Origin: JBCCXL01 sp039191605
Lineage (GTDB): Bacteria; Acidobacteriota; Thermoanaerobaculia; Multivoradales; JAHZIX01
Reading direction: 5' to 3'
NCBI GenBank assembly: GCA_039191605.1
Contig: JBCCXL010000013.1
Coordinates: 62,001 to 126,000, forward strand
DNA length: 64,000 bases
The translations under genes were made by a program, and so were the position numbers. This document shows positions 43,854-53,876 of this stretch, in pieces (the stretch's first letter is position 1; every line of letters starts with the position of its first letter). Under the pieces are notes generated by a model. It was not told the origin of the DNA. It searched no databases and worked only from the letters and a program-made list of their open reading frames with translations.

Positions 43854-44090
43854 ATGAACGAGAAGAACGAAGTCCACGGGGGCGACTCCGTTTCGATTTG
43901 GGTGAACGGGGAGCGCCGGCAGATCCAGAAGCCGTCGCCGCTCACCGAGATGCTGCGATCCTGGGGGCAAGACCCGCGGACCGTCGCCGTGGAGCTCAAC
44001 GGCTCGGTGATCCGACGGGCGACTTTTGACCAAACCCTCCTTCAGGAGGGGGACCGCATCGAGATCGTTCGCTTCGTTCAAGGGGGCTGA
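43854..44090 (+). CDS. thiS: ThiS/MoaD-like sulfur-carrier protein
   Basis: The 78-residue protein has the beta-grasp pattern SIWVNGERRQIQKPSPLTEML, TVAVELNGSVIRRATFDQTLL, GDRIEIVRFVQGG, ending in the Gly-Gly needed for adenylation and thiocarboxylation. ThiS supplies sulfur for the thiazole of thiamin; related proteins serve other pathways. No thiG, thiF or moe gene is adjacent, so the specific pathway is inferred from sequence only. It follows the hypothetical gene by 31 bp. Confidence 0.85.
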   Translation: MNEKNEVHGGDSVSIWVNGERRQIQKPSPLTEMLRSWGQDPRTVAVELNGSVIRRATFDQTLLQEGDRIEIVRFVQGG

Positions 44091-44136
44091 CCCATCTTGC
44101 CTCCCTCGATCTCTTCGTGTACTATCCGCCTTCGCT

Positions 44137-44212
44137 GGGCCGCTAGCTCAATTGGCAGAGCAACAGACTCTTAATCTGTGGGTTCTAGGTTCGATTCCTA
44201 GGCGGCTCACCA
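44137..44212 (+). tRNA. tRNA-Lys(CTT)
   Basis: A 76-nt cloverleaf with acceptor GGGCCGC/GCGGCTC (one G-T), anticodon loop reading CTT within GACTCTTAATC, T stem CTAGG-TTCGATT-CCTAG, discriminator A and an encoded CCA. Confidence 0.95.
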
Positions 44213-44411
44213 TCCTCTTTCTTCCCTCCTCTTCCCTGAGTGCCAGATCCCGCGATCTTCGCTCCCACCGTTCGAGTCTCCTCTCGGGCCTGGAAAAAGA
44301 TTCGCTAGAAGCTCCCCAGCGGTAGCCAGAAAGGCACGCTGGGCGATAGGTCGTTGGCTCAACGGTCGTGTCTCGACACGGAAGGGGAGAATCGGTTAGC
44401 GTCACCACTGT

Positions 44412-44498
44412 GCGAAAGTGGCGAAATTGGTATACGCGCTAGATTTAGGATCTAGTCCCGGAAACGGGGTGGGGGTTCGAGTCCCCCCTTTCGCACCA
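44412..44498 (+). tRNA. tRNA-Leu(TAG)
   Basis: An 87-nt tRNA with perfect acceptor GCGAAAG/CTTTCGC, an anticodon loop TTTAGGA reading TAG, a long variable arm typical of leucine tRNA, a T stem GGGGG-TTCGAGT-CCCCC and an encoded CCA. Confidence 0.95.
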
Positions 44499-44911
44499 TT
44501 CAACTCTCTCCTTCCTCTGCCTGCGAGCCTCCCTCCCGCTCGACCGAGCGTCCAGATACCCCGTCAGCTCAGAAGGCATTGCTTGAGACTGCAGCTCGAG
44601 ATCGGCAATCTTCGGCTGGCGGCATCTTCGGCCCTTTCCCCAGCGAAGCTCTGAGGTGAGGCTGAATCCCAGGATCCGCTCCTCGATCCGTCTCGAGAAG
44701 ATTCGTTTCGAGACTGGCTAGCACGCTCTAGAAACTCCCTGGCCCTAGGCGCAGCCTCGCTCAGGCTCTCTGGCGACGTCGCGGGAGCTTCCCTCCCTTC
44801 GCCTCGGCTTTGTCCCAATTTCCTCACTCCCTGCACTTCCGCCGGTAGGAGCCGCCCTTCGGGCGAGTTCCGCTCCTCACCGCTCCACGCTACCAGGAGG
44901 ACACCTCCACA
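44499..44911. other. Leader/spacer upstream of tig
   Basis: No gene is supported in this 0.4-kb stretch. It contains a small hairpin at 44853-44865 (CGCCC/GGGCG) about 45 nt before the tig start, and AGGAGG about 11 nt before the start. No sigma-70 or heat-shock promoter could be identified with confidence. Confidence 0.4.
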
Positions 44912-46252
44912 ATGAGTGTCGTACAGTCCATCGAAGACGCTGGCCCCAGCCGCAAGCGCTTGGCCATCGAGATTCCCGCCGCCGCTGTCGAGGCGGAGAC
45001 CCAGCGAGTTGTTGGGGAGTTCTCCCGCCACGCCGAGATTCCTGGCTTCCGGAAGGGGAAGGTTCCCAAGAGCCTGGTGAAGAAGCGCTTCCGGGAGCCG
45101 ATTCAGCAGGAAGTGGAAGAACGCCTGCTGCCGCGCTACTGGGAACTGGCCAAGGCGGAGAGCGCTCTGGACGCGCTGCTGCCGCCGGAGGTGGAGAAGG
45201 TCGAGTTCGAGGCGGAGTCCGAGGATCCGATGATCTTCGTCGCCCTGGTGGATGTTCGCCCCGACGTCGAGGTGACCGACGCTCGCACCATCGAGCTGCC
45301 GGACCCCACTCTGGAGGTCAGCGATGACGAGGTGGGAGAGACGCTGGAAGATTTACGTCGTCGCCGCGGCAATTGGGTGCCGGTGGATCGCGCCGCTGCC
45401 CAGGGGGATTTGGTGAGCATCGAGCTGGTGCCGGTAGAAGGCGGCGCCGCGGACGAGGGCGAAGGGGAGGAAGACGCGGCGGATCAGGAACCGCGCAACC
45501 TTTCCATCGAGATCGGAGATTCCCGCGTTCCGGAAGAGCTCTCCCTGGCGGTGACCGGCCTCAAGGAAGGCCAGGAGACGGAATACACCGTGGCTCCCCC
45601 GACGGTGGAGGAAGAGACCTCCGACGAAGAGCGCCCCGAAGCTCGTTCGTTCCGCGTCAAGGTGACCGCGGTGAAGGAACGGGAGCTGGTGGATCTCGAC
45701 GACGAGTTCGCCAAGGATCTGGGTCAGTACGAGACTCTCGACCAGCTGAAGGACGACATTCGCGCCCAGCTCTCGGAAACCAAGGAGCGGACCCGCAGCG
45801 AGGAGCGTCGCCGGGCCCTGCTGGACGGTTTGCGCGAGCGCTATCCCCTGGAGCTTCCAGATCGAGTGGTGGCCCAGCAGCTGGATGAGCTGCTGCGGGA
45901 CTACGCCGGGGAGCTCCACCGCCGCGGCGTCGACGTTGAGAACGCCAACATCGACTGGGCCGGAGTTCGCGATTCCCTGGAAGACCAGGCGAAGAAGCGA
46001 GTCCACTCGCGGCTGCTCCTCGATGCCGTCGTGGCGCAAGAGAATCTCCGCGCTACGGAGAGCGATCTCGAGTCCGCCCTGCAGAGCATCGCCCAGATGG
46101 AGGGGGTCAGCCCGCAGAGCGTTCGCCAATCCCTCGACCGCTCCGGTCGCCTCGGTGAGCTGCGGTCGCAGCTCGATCGCGACATCGCCGTGCAGGTACT
46201 GGTGGGGGAGCGGGACGAGCCGACCTCCAACGACGGATCGGAAGAGGAATAA
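44912..46252 (+). CDS. tig: Trigger factor (ribosome-associated chaperone / prolyl isomerase)
   Basis: The 446-residue protein has the ribosome-binding domain with the GFRKGKVPKSLVKKRF signature (~residues 46-61), a PPIase/FKBP domain (~155-250) that carries an acidic insertion (DEGEGEEDAADQE), and a helical C-terminal chaperone domain. Trigger factor binds nascent chains at the ribosomal exit. It heads the proteostasis block tig-clpP-clpX-lon, the order common in bacteria. A 243-bp spacer with a 14-bp repeat separates it from clpP. Confidence 0.96.
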   Translation: MSVVQSIEDAGPSRKRLAIEIPAAAVEAETQRVVGEFSRHAEIPGFRKGKVPKSLVKKRFREPIQQEVEERLLPRYWELAKAESALDALLPPEVEKVEFEAESEDPMIFVALVDVRPDVEVTDARTIELPDPTLEVSDDEVGETLEDLRRRRGNWVPVDRAAAQGDLVSIELVPVEGGAADEGEGEEDAADQEPRNLSIEIGDSRVPEELSLAVTGLKEGQETEYTVAPPTVEEETSDEERPEARSFRVKVTAVKERELVDLDDEFAKDLGQYETLDQLKDDIRAQLSETKERTRSEERRRALLDGLRERYPLELPDRVVAQQLDELLRDYAGELHRRGVDVENANIDWAGVRDSLEDQAKKRVHSRLLLDAVVAQENLRATESDLESALQSIAQMEGVSPQSVRQSLDRSGRLGELRSQLDRDIAVQVLVGERDEPTSNDGSEEE

Positions 46253-46367
46253 GTCGCTTCGGCGACTTAAGGAGGCGCAGCGGTGAGCGGCCGGCTCCGG
46301 ATCTTGGACGGTTGGGAGCATCCGCGCAGGTGACCAATATCGTATGCTTGACTAGGAGCCCTCGGAG

Positions 46368-46449
46368 CTGCGCCCTCGACTGCGCTCTCTCGACTGTGCT
46401 CTCTTGACCGTGCTCACTCGACGATGCTCTCTCGACTGGGCTCTGTCGA
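46368..46449. repeat. 14-bp tandem repeat between tig and clpP, 5 full copies
   Basis: CTGCGCTCTCTCGA-type units start at 46380, 46394, 46408, 46422 and 46436; a shorter unit starts at 46368. All are diverged by 2-4 bases. The array ends about 46 bp before clpP. Confidence 0.85.
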
Positions 46450-46495
46450 CCGCGCGGCGGTGACCCGCGGGCAACTCTGAGGAGAGATCGAACCC

Positions 46496-47104
46496 ATGAT
46501 GGTACCTTACGTCCTTGAACAAACCAGTCGCGGAGAGCGTCAATACGACATCTTCTCGCGCCTGTTGAAAGACAACATTGTCTTCCTCGGTCGCCCTGTA
46601 GACGATGATTTGGCGAGCCTGATCATCGCTCAGATGCTCTTTCTGGAGGCCGAGAACCCCGAGCGCGATATCGCTCTCTACATCAACTCCCCCGGTGGCT
46701 CCGTCAGCGCCGGCCTGGCGATCTACGACACCATGCAGTACATCAAGCCCGACGTGGCGACCTACTGCGTCGGCCAGGCGGCCTCCATGGCTGCGGTGCT
46801 GCTGGCTTCCGGAACCGCCGGCAAGCGCACCGTGCTGCCCCATAGCCGGGTGTTGATCCATCAGCCTTGGATCCAGAACATCGGCGGCCAGCAGACCGAC
46901 GTGGAGATCCACGCCCGGGACATGCTGAAGCTGCGCGAAACGCTGGACGAGATCCTCGCCGCGCACACCGGCAAGACCAAGGAAGAGATCAACAACGATA
47001 CCGAGCGCGACAAGATCCTCTCCGCGGAAGAAGCGGTGGCCTACGGCCTGGTGGATCGGGTGATGTCGCGCAAGACCAACGGCGAGGCAGAGGAACAGGA
47101 GTAG
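46496..47104 (+). CDS. clpP: ATP-dependent Clp protease proteolytic subunit
   Basis: The 202-residue protein matches ClpP throughout: RYDIFSRLLKDNIVFLGRPV, LYINSPGGSVSAGLAIYDTM, catalytic Ser in GQAASMAAVLLASG (~residue 100), catalytic His in LIHQPW (~125), and Asp in NNDTERD. It forms the peptidase barrel that works with ClpX, encoded next. The ATG follows GAGGAGAG at normal spacing. Confidence 0.97.
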   Translation: MMVPYVLEQTSRGERQYDIFSRLLKDNIVFLGRPVDDDLASLIIAQMLFLEAENPERDIALYINSPGGSVSAGLAIYDTMQYIKPDVATYCVGQAASMAAVLLASGTAGKRTVLPHSRVLIHQPWIQNIGGQQTDVEIHARDMLKLRETLDEILAAHTGKTKEEINNDTERDKILSAEEAVAYGLVDRVMSRKTNGEAEEQE

Positions 47105-47286
47105 CTGGGACGAAGGCAGCGGGAAGTTCCGCTGTCGGCAATCCCGGCGGCGGAATCCCCCGCGGGGAATAGCCGGCTTCCAGCCTGCGTTCTTTCTACC
47201 GACGGCCTGCCGAGAACCACCCACTCACCGGAGGCTGATTCCCGCGTCTGCGGGAAGCTCCCATCTCCTCCTTCATCTCCGCACCG

Positions 47287-47327
47287 GCACCGCAGTCCAG
47301 GCACCGCAGTCCAGGCACCGCAGTCCA
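47287..47327. repeat. 14-bp tandem repeat, 3 copies
   Basis: GCACCGCAGTCCAG occurs at 47287, 47301 and 47315 (the last lacking its final G), with no mismatches. It has the same unit length as the arrays at 1948 and 46380 but a different sequence. Confidence 0.95.
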
Positions 47328-47405
47328 CCCCGACGGACTGCCGGTTTTTCCACCGATTTACAGCTCTCGAATCGCATCGCAGCCCAACTGGGCGCTGGGC
47401 GAAGG

Positions 47406-47434
47406 TTGACACCGGCCAGCAAGGTTCCTACGAT
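47406..47434 (+). promoter_or_regulatory. Sigma-70-type promoter of clpX
   Basis: A perfect TTGACA (47406-47411), 17-bp spacer, and TACGAT (47429-47434). The predicted start near 47441 leaves a 30-nt leader to the clpX ATG. Confidence 0.75.
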
Positions 47435-47470
47435 CGATTTCAGCCGGCTTCAGCCACTCACGGAGGTCCA

Positions 47471-48712
47471 ATGCCAAAGAAAGAAAGCGGCGACGAGGTC
47501 TTACGCTGCTCGTTCTGCAACAAGAGCCAGCGAGAAGTTAAAAAACTCATTGCCGGACCCACGGTATTTATCTGCGATGAATGCGTCGACATTTGCCTCG
47601 ACATCATCGCCGAAGACCGCATGCTCGAGCAGCAGCAAGACACCACCTTGCCCAAGCCCATGGAGATCAAGGCGCTGCTGGATGAGTACGTGATTGGCCA
47701 GGAACAGGCGAAGAAGAAGCTGGCGGTAGCGGTGTACAACCACTACAAGCGCATCGACTACGCCGAGAAGGCCCACGGTGCCGATATCGAGCTGCATAAG
47801 TCCAACATCATGTTGATCGGGCCTACCGGCACCGGTAAGACCCTGCTGGCTCAAACCCTCGCCAAGCTTCTCTCGGTGCCCTTCACCATCGCTGATGCCA
47901 CCACCCTGACCGAGGCCGGCTACGTCGGTGAAGATGTCGAGAACATCATCCTGAAGCTCTACCAGGCGTCCGGCAACGACAAAGAGAAGACCCAGCGGGG
48001 CATCGTCTACATCGACGAGGTCGACAAGATCTGCCGCAAGGGAGATAACCCCTCGATCACCCGCGATGTCTCCGGTGAAGGCGTCCAGCAGGCGCTGCTG
48101 AAGATCCTGGAAGGCACCCAATGCAACGTGCCGCCCCAGGGTGGCCGCAAGCATCCCCACCAGGAATTCCTGCAGATCGACACCACCAACATCCTGTTCA
48201 TCTGTGGCGGTGCCTTCGTCGGTCTCGAGGAGATCATCAACCGTCGCCTGAACGAGAAGAACCTGGGCTTCGGTGCCGAGGTCAAGAGCAAGTCGGAAGT
48301 CCGGGATACCAACATCCTGGAGAAGGCGCTGCCGGAAGATCTCATCAAGTACGGCCTGATCCCCGAATTCGTCGGCCGTCTGCCGGTGGTCGCCACGCTG
48401 GAACAGCTGGATCAGGAGGCGCTGGTGCGCATCCTGACCGAGCCCAAGAACAGCCTGGTGAAGCAGTATCAGACGATCTTCGACTTCGAGGGCGTCAAGC
48501 TCAGCTTCACCGAAGAGGCGGTGGCCGCCATCGCGGAGGAGAGCATCAAGCGCAATGTCGGAGCCCGCGGGCTTCGGATCATCCTCGAAGAGATGATGCT
48601 CGACTTGATGTACACCATCCCCTCCAGTCAGGACGTCAACGAGCTGGTGGTGGATCGGGACACCGTGGAGCGCCGACTCCATCCCCTCGCCGATCTCAAG
48701 AAGGCGGGCTGA
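47471..48712 (+). CDS. clpX: ATP-dependent Clp protease ATP-binding subunit ClpX
   Basis: The 413-residue protein has the N-terminal C4 zinc-binding domain (LRCSFCNKSQ ... VFICDECVDIC), Walker A GPTGTGKTLLAQTLA, Walker B IVYIDEVDKI, the RKGDNPSITRDVSGEGVQQALL pore-2/sensor block and the C-terminal RGLRIILEEMMLDLMY. The IGF-type loop that docks ClpP is present in the expected region (LGFGAEV). It unfolds tagged substrates for ClpP. AGG lies about 7 nt before the ATG. Confidence 0.97.
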   Translation: MPKKESGDEVLRCSFCNKSQREVKKLIAGPTVFICDECVDICLDIIAEDRMLEQQQDTTLPKPMEIKALLDEYVIGQEQAKKKLAVAVYNHYKRIDYAEKAHGADIELHKSNIMLIGPTGTGKTLLAQTLAKLLSVPFTIADATTLTEAGYVGEDVENIILKLYQASGNDKEKTQRGIVYIDEVDKICRKGDNPSITRDVSGEGVQQALLKILEGTQCNVPPQGGRKHPHQEFLQIDTTNILFICGGAFVGLEEIINRRLNEKNLGFGAEVKSKSEVRDTNILEKALPEDLIKYGLIPEFVGRLPVVATLEQLDQEALVRILTEPKNSLVKQYQTIFDFEGVKLSFTEEAVAAIAEESIKRNVGARGLRIILEEMMLDLMYTIPSSQDVNELVVDRDTVERRLHPLADLKKAG

Positions 48713-49052
48713 GATCGTCGGGTCTGATCCGGCGTCGCGGTCCGCATCCGACCGCGGGACCTCCCGTTCAGCGGGGCGAGGCCCTCGCCGCAGCGGGAAG
48801 AGCTGGATGCGGCGGCGGGTCGCCTCCCAGCAGACATCGCGACGCCTTTTTTACGATGCTTTGGATAACGTGAGATCAGCCCCTCAACGCACCTCCCCAG
48901 AGGTTCCCGTTGCGGGGGTTGCTCATGGCTCCCGAGGTAAACTCCGCTGAGGAAACTTCCTGTTCAGAGCATCGATCTTTGGAGCGCCTAGCTCCGAATC
49001 CCGGAATCCGGGATTTCCCCTCAATCCTTCCCCCTGAAGATACCGAGAGATT
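48713..49052. other. Spacer between clpX and lon
   Basis: This gap holds a possible clpX terminator (48814-48852) and the lon upstream region. No lon promoter could be assigned with confidence. Confidence 0.5.
48814..48852 (+). terminator. Possible terminator after clpX
   Basis: GTCGC (48819-48823) pairs with GCGAC (48839-48843), extended by GGC/GCC with a 2-nt bulge; six T residues follow (48847-48852). The stem is short with a 15-nt loop. Confidence 0.5.
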
Positions 49053-51476
49053 ATGGGATCCACATTCATCAAGACCGACCGGGAAACGCTGCCCCTCGTA
49101 CCACTTCGGGACATGGTGGTTTTCCCCCACATGATGGCGCCCTTCATCGTTGGGCGAGAGAGCTCCGTGCGCGCTCTGGAGCAGACTCTCTCGACCTCCG
49201 ACAAGCGGATCTTCCTGGTGGCTCAGAAGGATCCGAAGGTCGACGAGCCGGGGCGCGGCGATATCTATGAAATCGGCGTCGTGGCGACGGTGATTCAGAA
49301 CCTCAAGCTGCCCAACGGCAACGTCAAGGTGATGGTAGAGGGAGTCCAGCGAGGCCGCGTGCTGGATATCGATGATCAGGAGGGGGCGCTGAACGTCGAG
49401 GTGGAGACTTACACCATCGACTACCCCGGCAGCGAAGAGCTGCGGCGCTACATGAGCAAGGTGCTGGGCATCTTCGAGCAATACGCCAAGATGAGCCATC
49501 ACCTCGCCTTCGAGGGGCTGATGTCGACCCTGAAGGTGGACGAGCCAGATCGCTTCGCCGATACCTTGGCGGCTCACCTGGTGGTGAATACCTCCGAGAA
49601 ACAGCAGCTTTTGGAGCTGCTGGATCCCTATAAGCGGCTGCAGAGCCTGCATGACCTGCTGGATGTGGAAGTCGAGAAGATCAACATCGACAAGCGCATC
49701 AACGTCAAGGTCAAGAAGCAGATGGAGAAGGCCCAGAAGGAGTATTACCTCAACGAGAAGATCAAGGCCATCCATCAAGAATTGGGGCGTAAGGACGACC
49801 GCAGCGACGAGATCGCTGAGCTCAAGGAGAAGGTCGAAGAGAGCGGCATGCCCAAGGACGCCCAGGAGAAGGCAGAGCAGGAGCTCAAGCGCCTGGAGTC
49901 GATGCCCCCGGTGTCCGCCGAGGCGACGGTGTCTCGCAACTACATCGATTGGCTGGTTCAGGTCCCGTGGAAGAAGAAGAGCCGCGAGCAGAAGGATCTG
50001 GACGTCGCGGAGAAGGTGCTCAACGAGGATCACTTCGGGCTCTCCAAGATCAAGGACCGCATCCTCGAGTTCCTCGCCGTGCGCCGCTTGGTGAAGCAGC
50101 AGGCGAAGAGCTCCATCATCTGCTTCGTCGGCCCTCCGGGCGTCGGTAAGTCCTCCCTGGCCAAGTCCATCGCCCGCGCTACGGGACGTAAATTCGTCCG
50201 TCTCTCCCTCGGTGGCGTACGCGACGAGGCGGAGATCCGCGGCCACCGCCGCACCTACATCGGTGCCTTCCCGGGGCAGATCATCCAGAGCATGAAGAAG
50301 GCGGGAACGGTGAACCCCGTCTTCCTTTTGGACGAGATCGACAAGATGTCCACGGACTTTCGGGGAGATCCGTCCTCCGCGCTGCTGGAAGTGCTGGATC
50401 CGGAGCAGAACGACGCCTTTGTGGATCACTATCTGGACGTTGACTACGACCTCTCCAAGGTGATGTTCATCGCTACCGCCAACGTGCAGCACACGATTCC
50501 GGCACCGCTGCGGGACCGCATGGAGATCATTCAGCTCACCGGCTACACCCTGAGTGAGAAGAAGAACATCGCCCAGCGATTCCTCGCCCCTCGCCAGCTC
50601 GAGCAGCACGGCCTCGACTCGGAGAAAGTGCGCTTCGAGGACGAGGCGGTCATCAAGCTGATCGAGAGCTACACCCGGGAAGCCGGGGTGCGTAACCTGG
50701 AGCGAGAGATCGCGTCGATCTGCCGCAAGATTGCCCGCCGAGTGGTGCTCGAGGGCGACGAGCTGGACGTTACCGTCTCCCCGGAGATGGTGGAGGAGCT
50801 GCTCGGGAAGCCGAAGCATCGTCCGCGCCGCAAGAACGAGAATTCGGAGGTCGGAGTGGCCACCGGTCTCGCCTGGACCCAAACCGGCGGCGAGCTGCTG
50901 GAGACCGAGGTGGGGGTGATGACCGGCAAGGGCAAGCTCACCATCACCGGTCAGCTGGGAGACGTGATGCAGGAATCCGCCCGGGCGGCGGTCTCCTACC
51001 TGCGCAGTCGCACCGAGCTGTTGGGCATCGATCCTGAATTCTCCGAGAAGATCGACCTCCATATCCACGTACCCGAAGGAGCGATTCCCAAGGACGGTCC
51101 TTCGGCGGGAATCACCATGGCGACGTCCCTGATTTCCGCGCTGACTAACGCCGCGGTGCGCAAGGATGTGGCGATGACCGGCGAGATCACCCTGCGGGGC
51201 AAGGTCTTGCCCGTCGGCGGCATCAAGGATAAAGTTCTAGCAGCCCATCGCGCCGGAATCACCGAGCTGATCCTTCCCAGCGAAAACGAGAAAGATCTCG
51301 AGGACGTTCCTGAGGAGGTACGCGACGCCCTGGACATCCACCACGTGGAGTCCATGGACGAGGTGCTCCGAGTCGCGCTGGACAGCGAAGTCTCCTCCCT
51401 ACCGGCAAAGGCCGAAGGTAAGCTTGGGGACTCCGCGGCCAAGCCGACGGTCGGTTCCGATTCCGTCGCTCACTGA
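49053..51476 (+). CDS. lon: ATP-dependent endopeptidase La (Lon protease)
   Basis: The 807-residue protein has an N-terminal LON domain (LPLVPLRDMVVFPHMMAPFI), a coiled-coil linker, an AAA+ module with Walker A GPPGVGKSSLAKSIA and Walker B VFLLDEIDKM, and the Ser-Lys protease domain with catalytic Ser in PKDGPSAGITM and Lys in GGIKDKVLAAHRAG. It degrades misfolded and regulatory proteins. It follows clpX by 340 bp and may have its own promoter, as is common. Confidence 0.97.
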   Translation: MGSTFIKTDRETLPLVPLRDMVVFPHMMAPFIVGRESSVRALEQTLSTSDKRIFLVAQKDPKVDEPGRGDIYEIGVVATVIQNLKLPNGNVKVMVEGVQRGRVLDIDDQEGALNVEVETYTIDYPGSEELRRYMSKVLGIFEQYAKMSHHLAFEGLMSTLKVDEPDRFADTLAAHLVVNTSEKQQLLELLDPYKRLQSLHDLLDVEVEKINIDKRINVKVKKQMEKAQKEYYLNEKIKAIHQELGRKDDRSDEIAELKEKVEESGMPKDAQEKAEQELKRLESMPPVSAEATVSRNYIDWLVQVPWKKKSREQKDLDVAEKVLNEDHFGLSKIKDRILEFLAVRRLVKQQAKSSIICFVGPPGVGKSSLAKSIARATGRKFVRLSLGGVRDEAEIRGHRRTYIGAFPGQIIQSMKKAGTVNPVFLLDEIDKMSTDFRGDPSSALLEVLDPEQNDAFVDHYLDVDYDLSKVMFIATANVQHTIPAPLRDRMEIIQLTGYTLSEKKNIAQRFLAPRQLEQHGLDSEKVRFEDEAVIKLIESYTREAGVRNLEREIASICRKIARRVVLEGDELDVTVSPEMVEELLGKPKHRPRRKNENSEVGVATGLAWTQTGGELLETEVGVMTGKGKLTITGQLGDVMQESARAAVSYLRSRTELLGIDPEFSEKIDLHIHVPEGAIPKDGPSAGITMATSLISALTNAAVRKDVAMTGEITLRGKVLPVGGIKDKVLAAHRAGITELILPSENEKDLEDVPEEVRDALDIHHVESMDEVLRVALDSEVSSLPAKAEGKLGDSAAKPTVGSDSVAH

Positions 51477-51937
51477 TCCTTCACCCTTCCATCCCCCAGC
51501 CCAACTTGGCAGCCTAATTTGGCAGGAGCCCGTCCCGGGATCCTGAGCCTCTTCGAGATCTTCACCGGACCTGCGTCCTGGATGAGATCGAAGATCGGCG
51601 CAGCAGCACGCGCAGCTCGACTGCCGCCGCGCTCCGCCACCGGAGTATCGACATCCCCGTCGGATTCTCCATTCTGCGGTGGGTCGGCGATCTCCCCGGT
51701 CGTTGACCACTCTTCGATGACCGCAGTCGGGCTGAGCGTCTCCACAGTCTGACGCTTCGGCTCTAAGTCGAGGCGACTCTCGGACTTCAGGACGCCGCGA
51801 GGGCTCGGCCTCCCGGGTCGTTCTCTCTCTCCTTCCCCCCGCATCGCCTTCTCCGGTGACGCTCCCATGGCTCCCCACGAAGCCGCACTCCTTCTCCTGT
51901 CCATCCTGCTCATCCTTTCGTATCCCCCTCTGGAGTT
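51477..51937. other. Spacer between lon and engB
   Basis: A 0.46-kb stretch without a convincing gene on either strand. The minus-strand frames here are Arg/Ser/Gly-rich and lack ribosome sites. I see no repeats. Confidence 0.45.
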
Positions 51938-52543
51938 GTGAAGATCGATAGCGCGGAGTTCATTCGTTCCGCTCCCTCCCCGCCGCATTTCCTCAAGGAC
52001 GACCTTCCGCATATCGCCTTTGTCGGTCGCTCCAATGTAGGGAAGTCGAGCCTGCTGAACCGGATGTTGCACCGGAAGAAGCTCGCTAGGACGAGTTCTA
52101 CTCCAGGCCGGACGAGAGCGGTGAATTACTTTTTGATCAACCGCAAATACTACTTCGTTGACCTGCCGGGTTACGGTTACGCCAAAGCCAGCAAGGTGGA
52201 TCGTCAGGCGTGGGCTGACCTGGTGGACGCCTACTGCCGCGACACTTTTCCCGGTGGCCAGGTGGTGCTCTTGGTAGATGCCAAGGTTGGGGCTACAGAG
52301 CTGGATGTGGATGCCTTCCACTACCTGGCTAGCTTCGAGGCCGCCATCACTATCGTTGCCACCAAATCCGATCGCCTCTCCCGCAACCGACTCCATTCCT
52401 CTCTCGCGCGCATTCGCCGCAGCTTTGTCGAGAGCCTGGAGGACGGTGTCGAGGCTCCCTCTTTGCTCCCCGTCTCCGCTCGAACGGGAGACGGAATCGG
52501 CGCTCTCTGGAACCAGATCGGGCGCAATCTGCAGGCCGCCTGA
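51938..52543 (+). CDS. engB: Ribosome biogenesis GTP-binding protein EngB/YihA (YsxC)
   Basis: The 201-residue GTPase has G1 GRSNVGKSS, G2 region TSSTPGRTRAVNYF, G3 DLPGYGYAKAS, G4 TKSDRL and G5 VSARTGDG. It is required for 50S subunit assembly. The start is a GTG at 51938 with a poor ribosome site (TGGAGTT overlapping); no better in-frame start precedes the G1 motif. Rho follows 29 bp later, so the two are probably co-transcribed. Confidence 0.95.
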   Translation: MKIDSAEFIRSAPSPPHFLKDDLPHIAFVGRSNVGKSSLLNRMLHRKKLARTSSTPGRTRAVNYFLINRKYYFVDLPGYGYAKASKVDRQAWADLVDAYCRDTFPGGQVVLLVDAKVGATELDVDAFHYLASFEAAITIVATKSDRLSRNRLHSSLARIRRSFVESLEDGVEAPSLLPVSARTGDGIGALWNQIGRNLQAA

Positions 52544-52572
52544 GCTTGGCGGCCACCACAGCGAGGAAGATC

Positions 52573-53865
<1,293 letters not shown>

Positions 53866-53876
53866 CGAGCGACGCC

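Larger units (their letters stand above)
47105..47470. other. Spacer between clpP and clpX
   Basis: A 0.37-kb gap with three copies of a 14-bp repeat (47287-47327) and a sigma-70-like promoter near its right end (47406-47434). The gap plus promoter suggest that clpX can be transcribed separately from clpP. Confidence 0.6.

Noticed and set aside
44213..44411. A third tRNA between tRNA-Lys and tRNA-Leu
   Set aside because: Short stems are present, but no acceptor stem, T loop or anticodon arm could be assembled.
48876..51068. Long minus-strand frame opposite lon
   Set aside because: It mirrors the codon pattern of lon and has a His/Leu/Gln-rich composition typical of antisense frames in GC-rich genes. 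Similar antisense frames lie opposite clpX, the DUF1800 and DUF1501 genes, the VWFA gene, the exonuclease and the AI-2E permease; all were left out.
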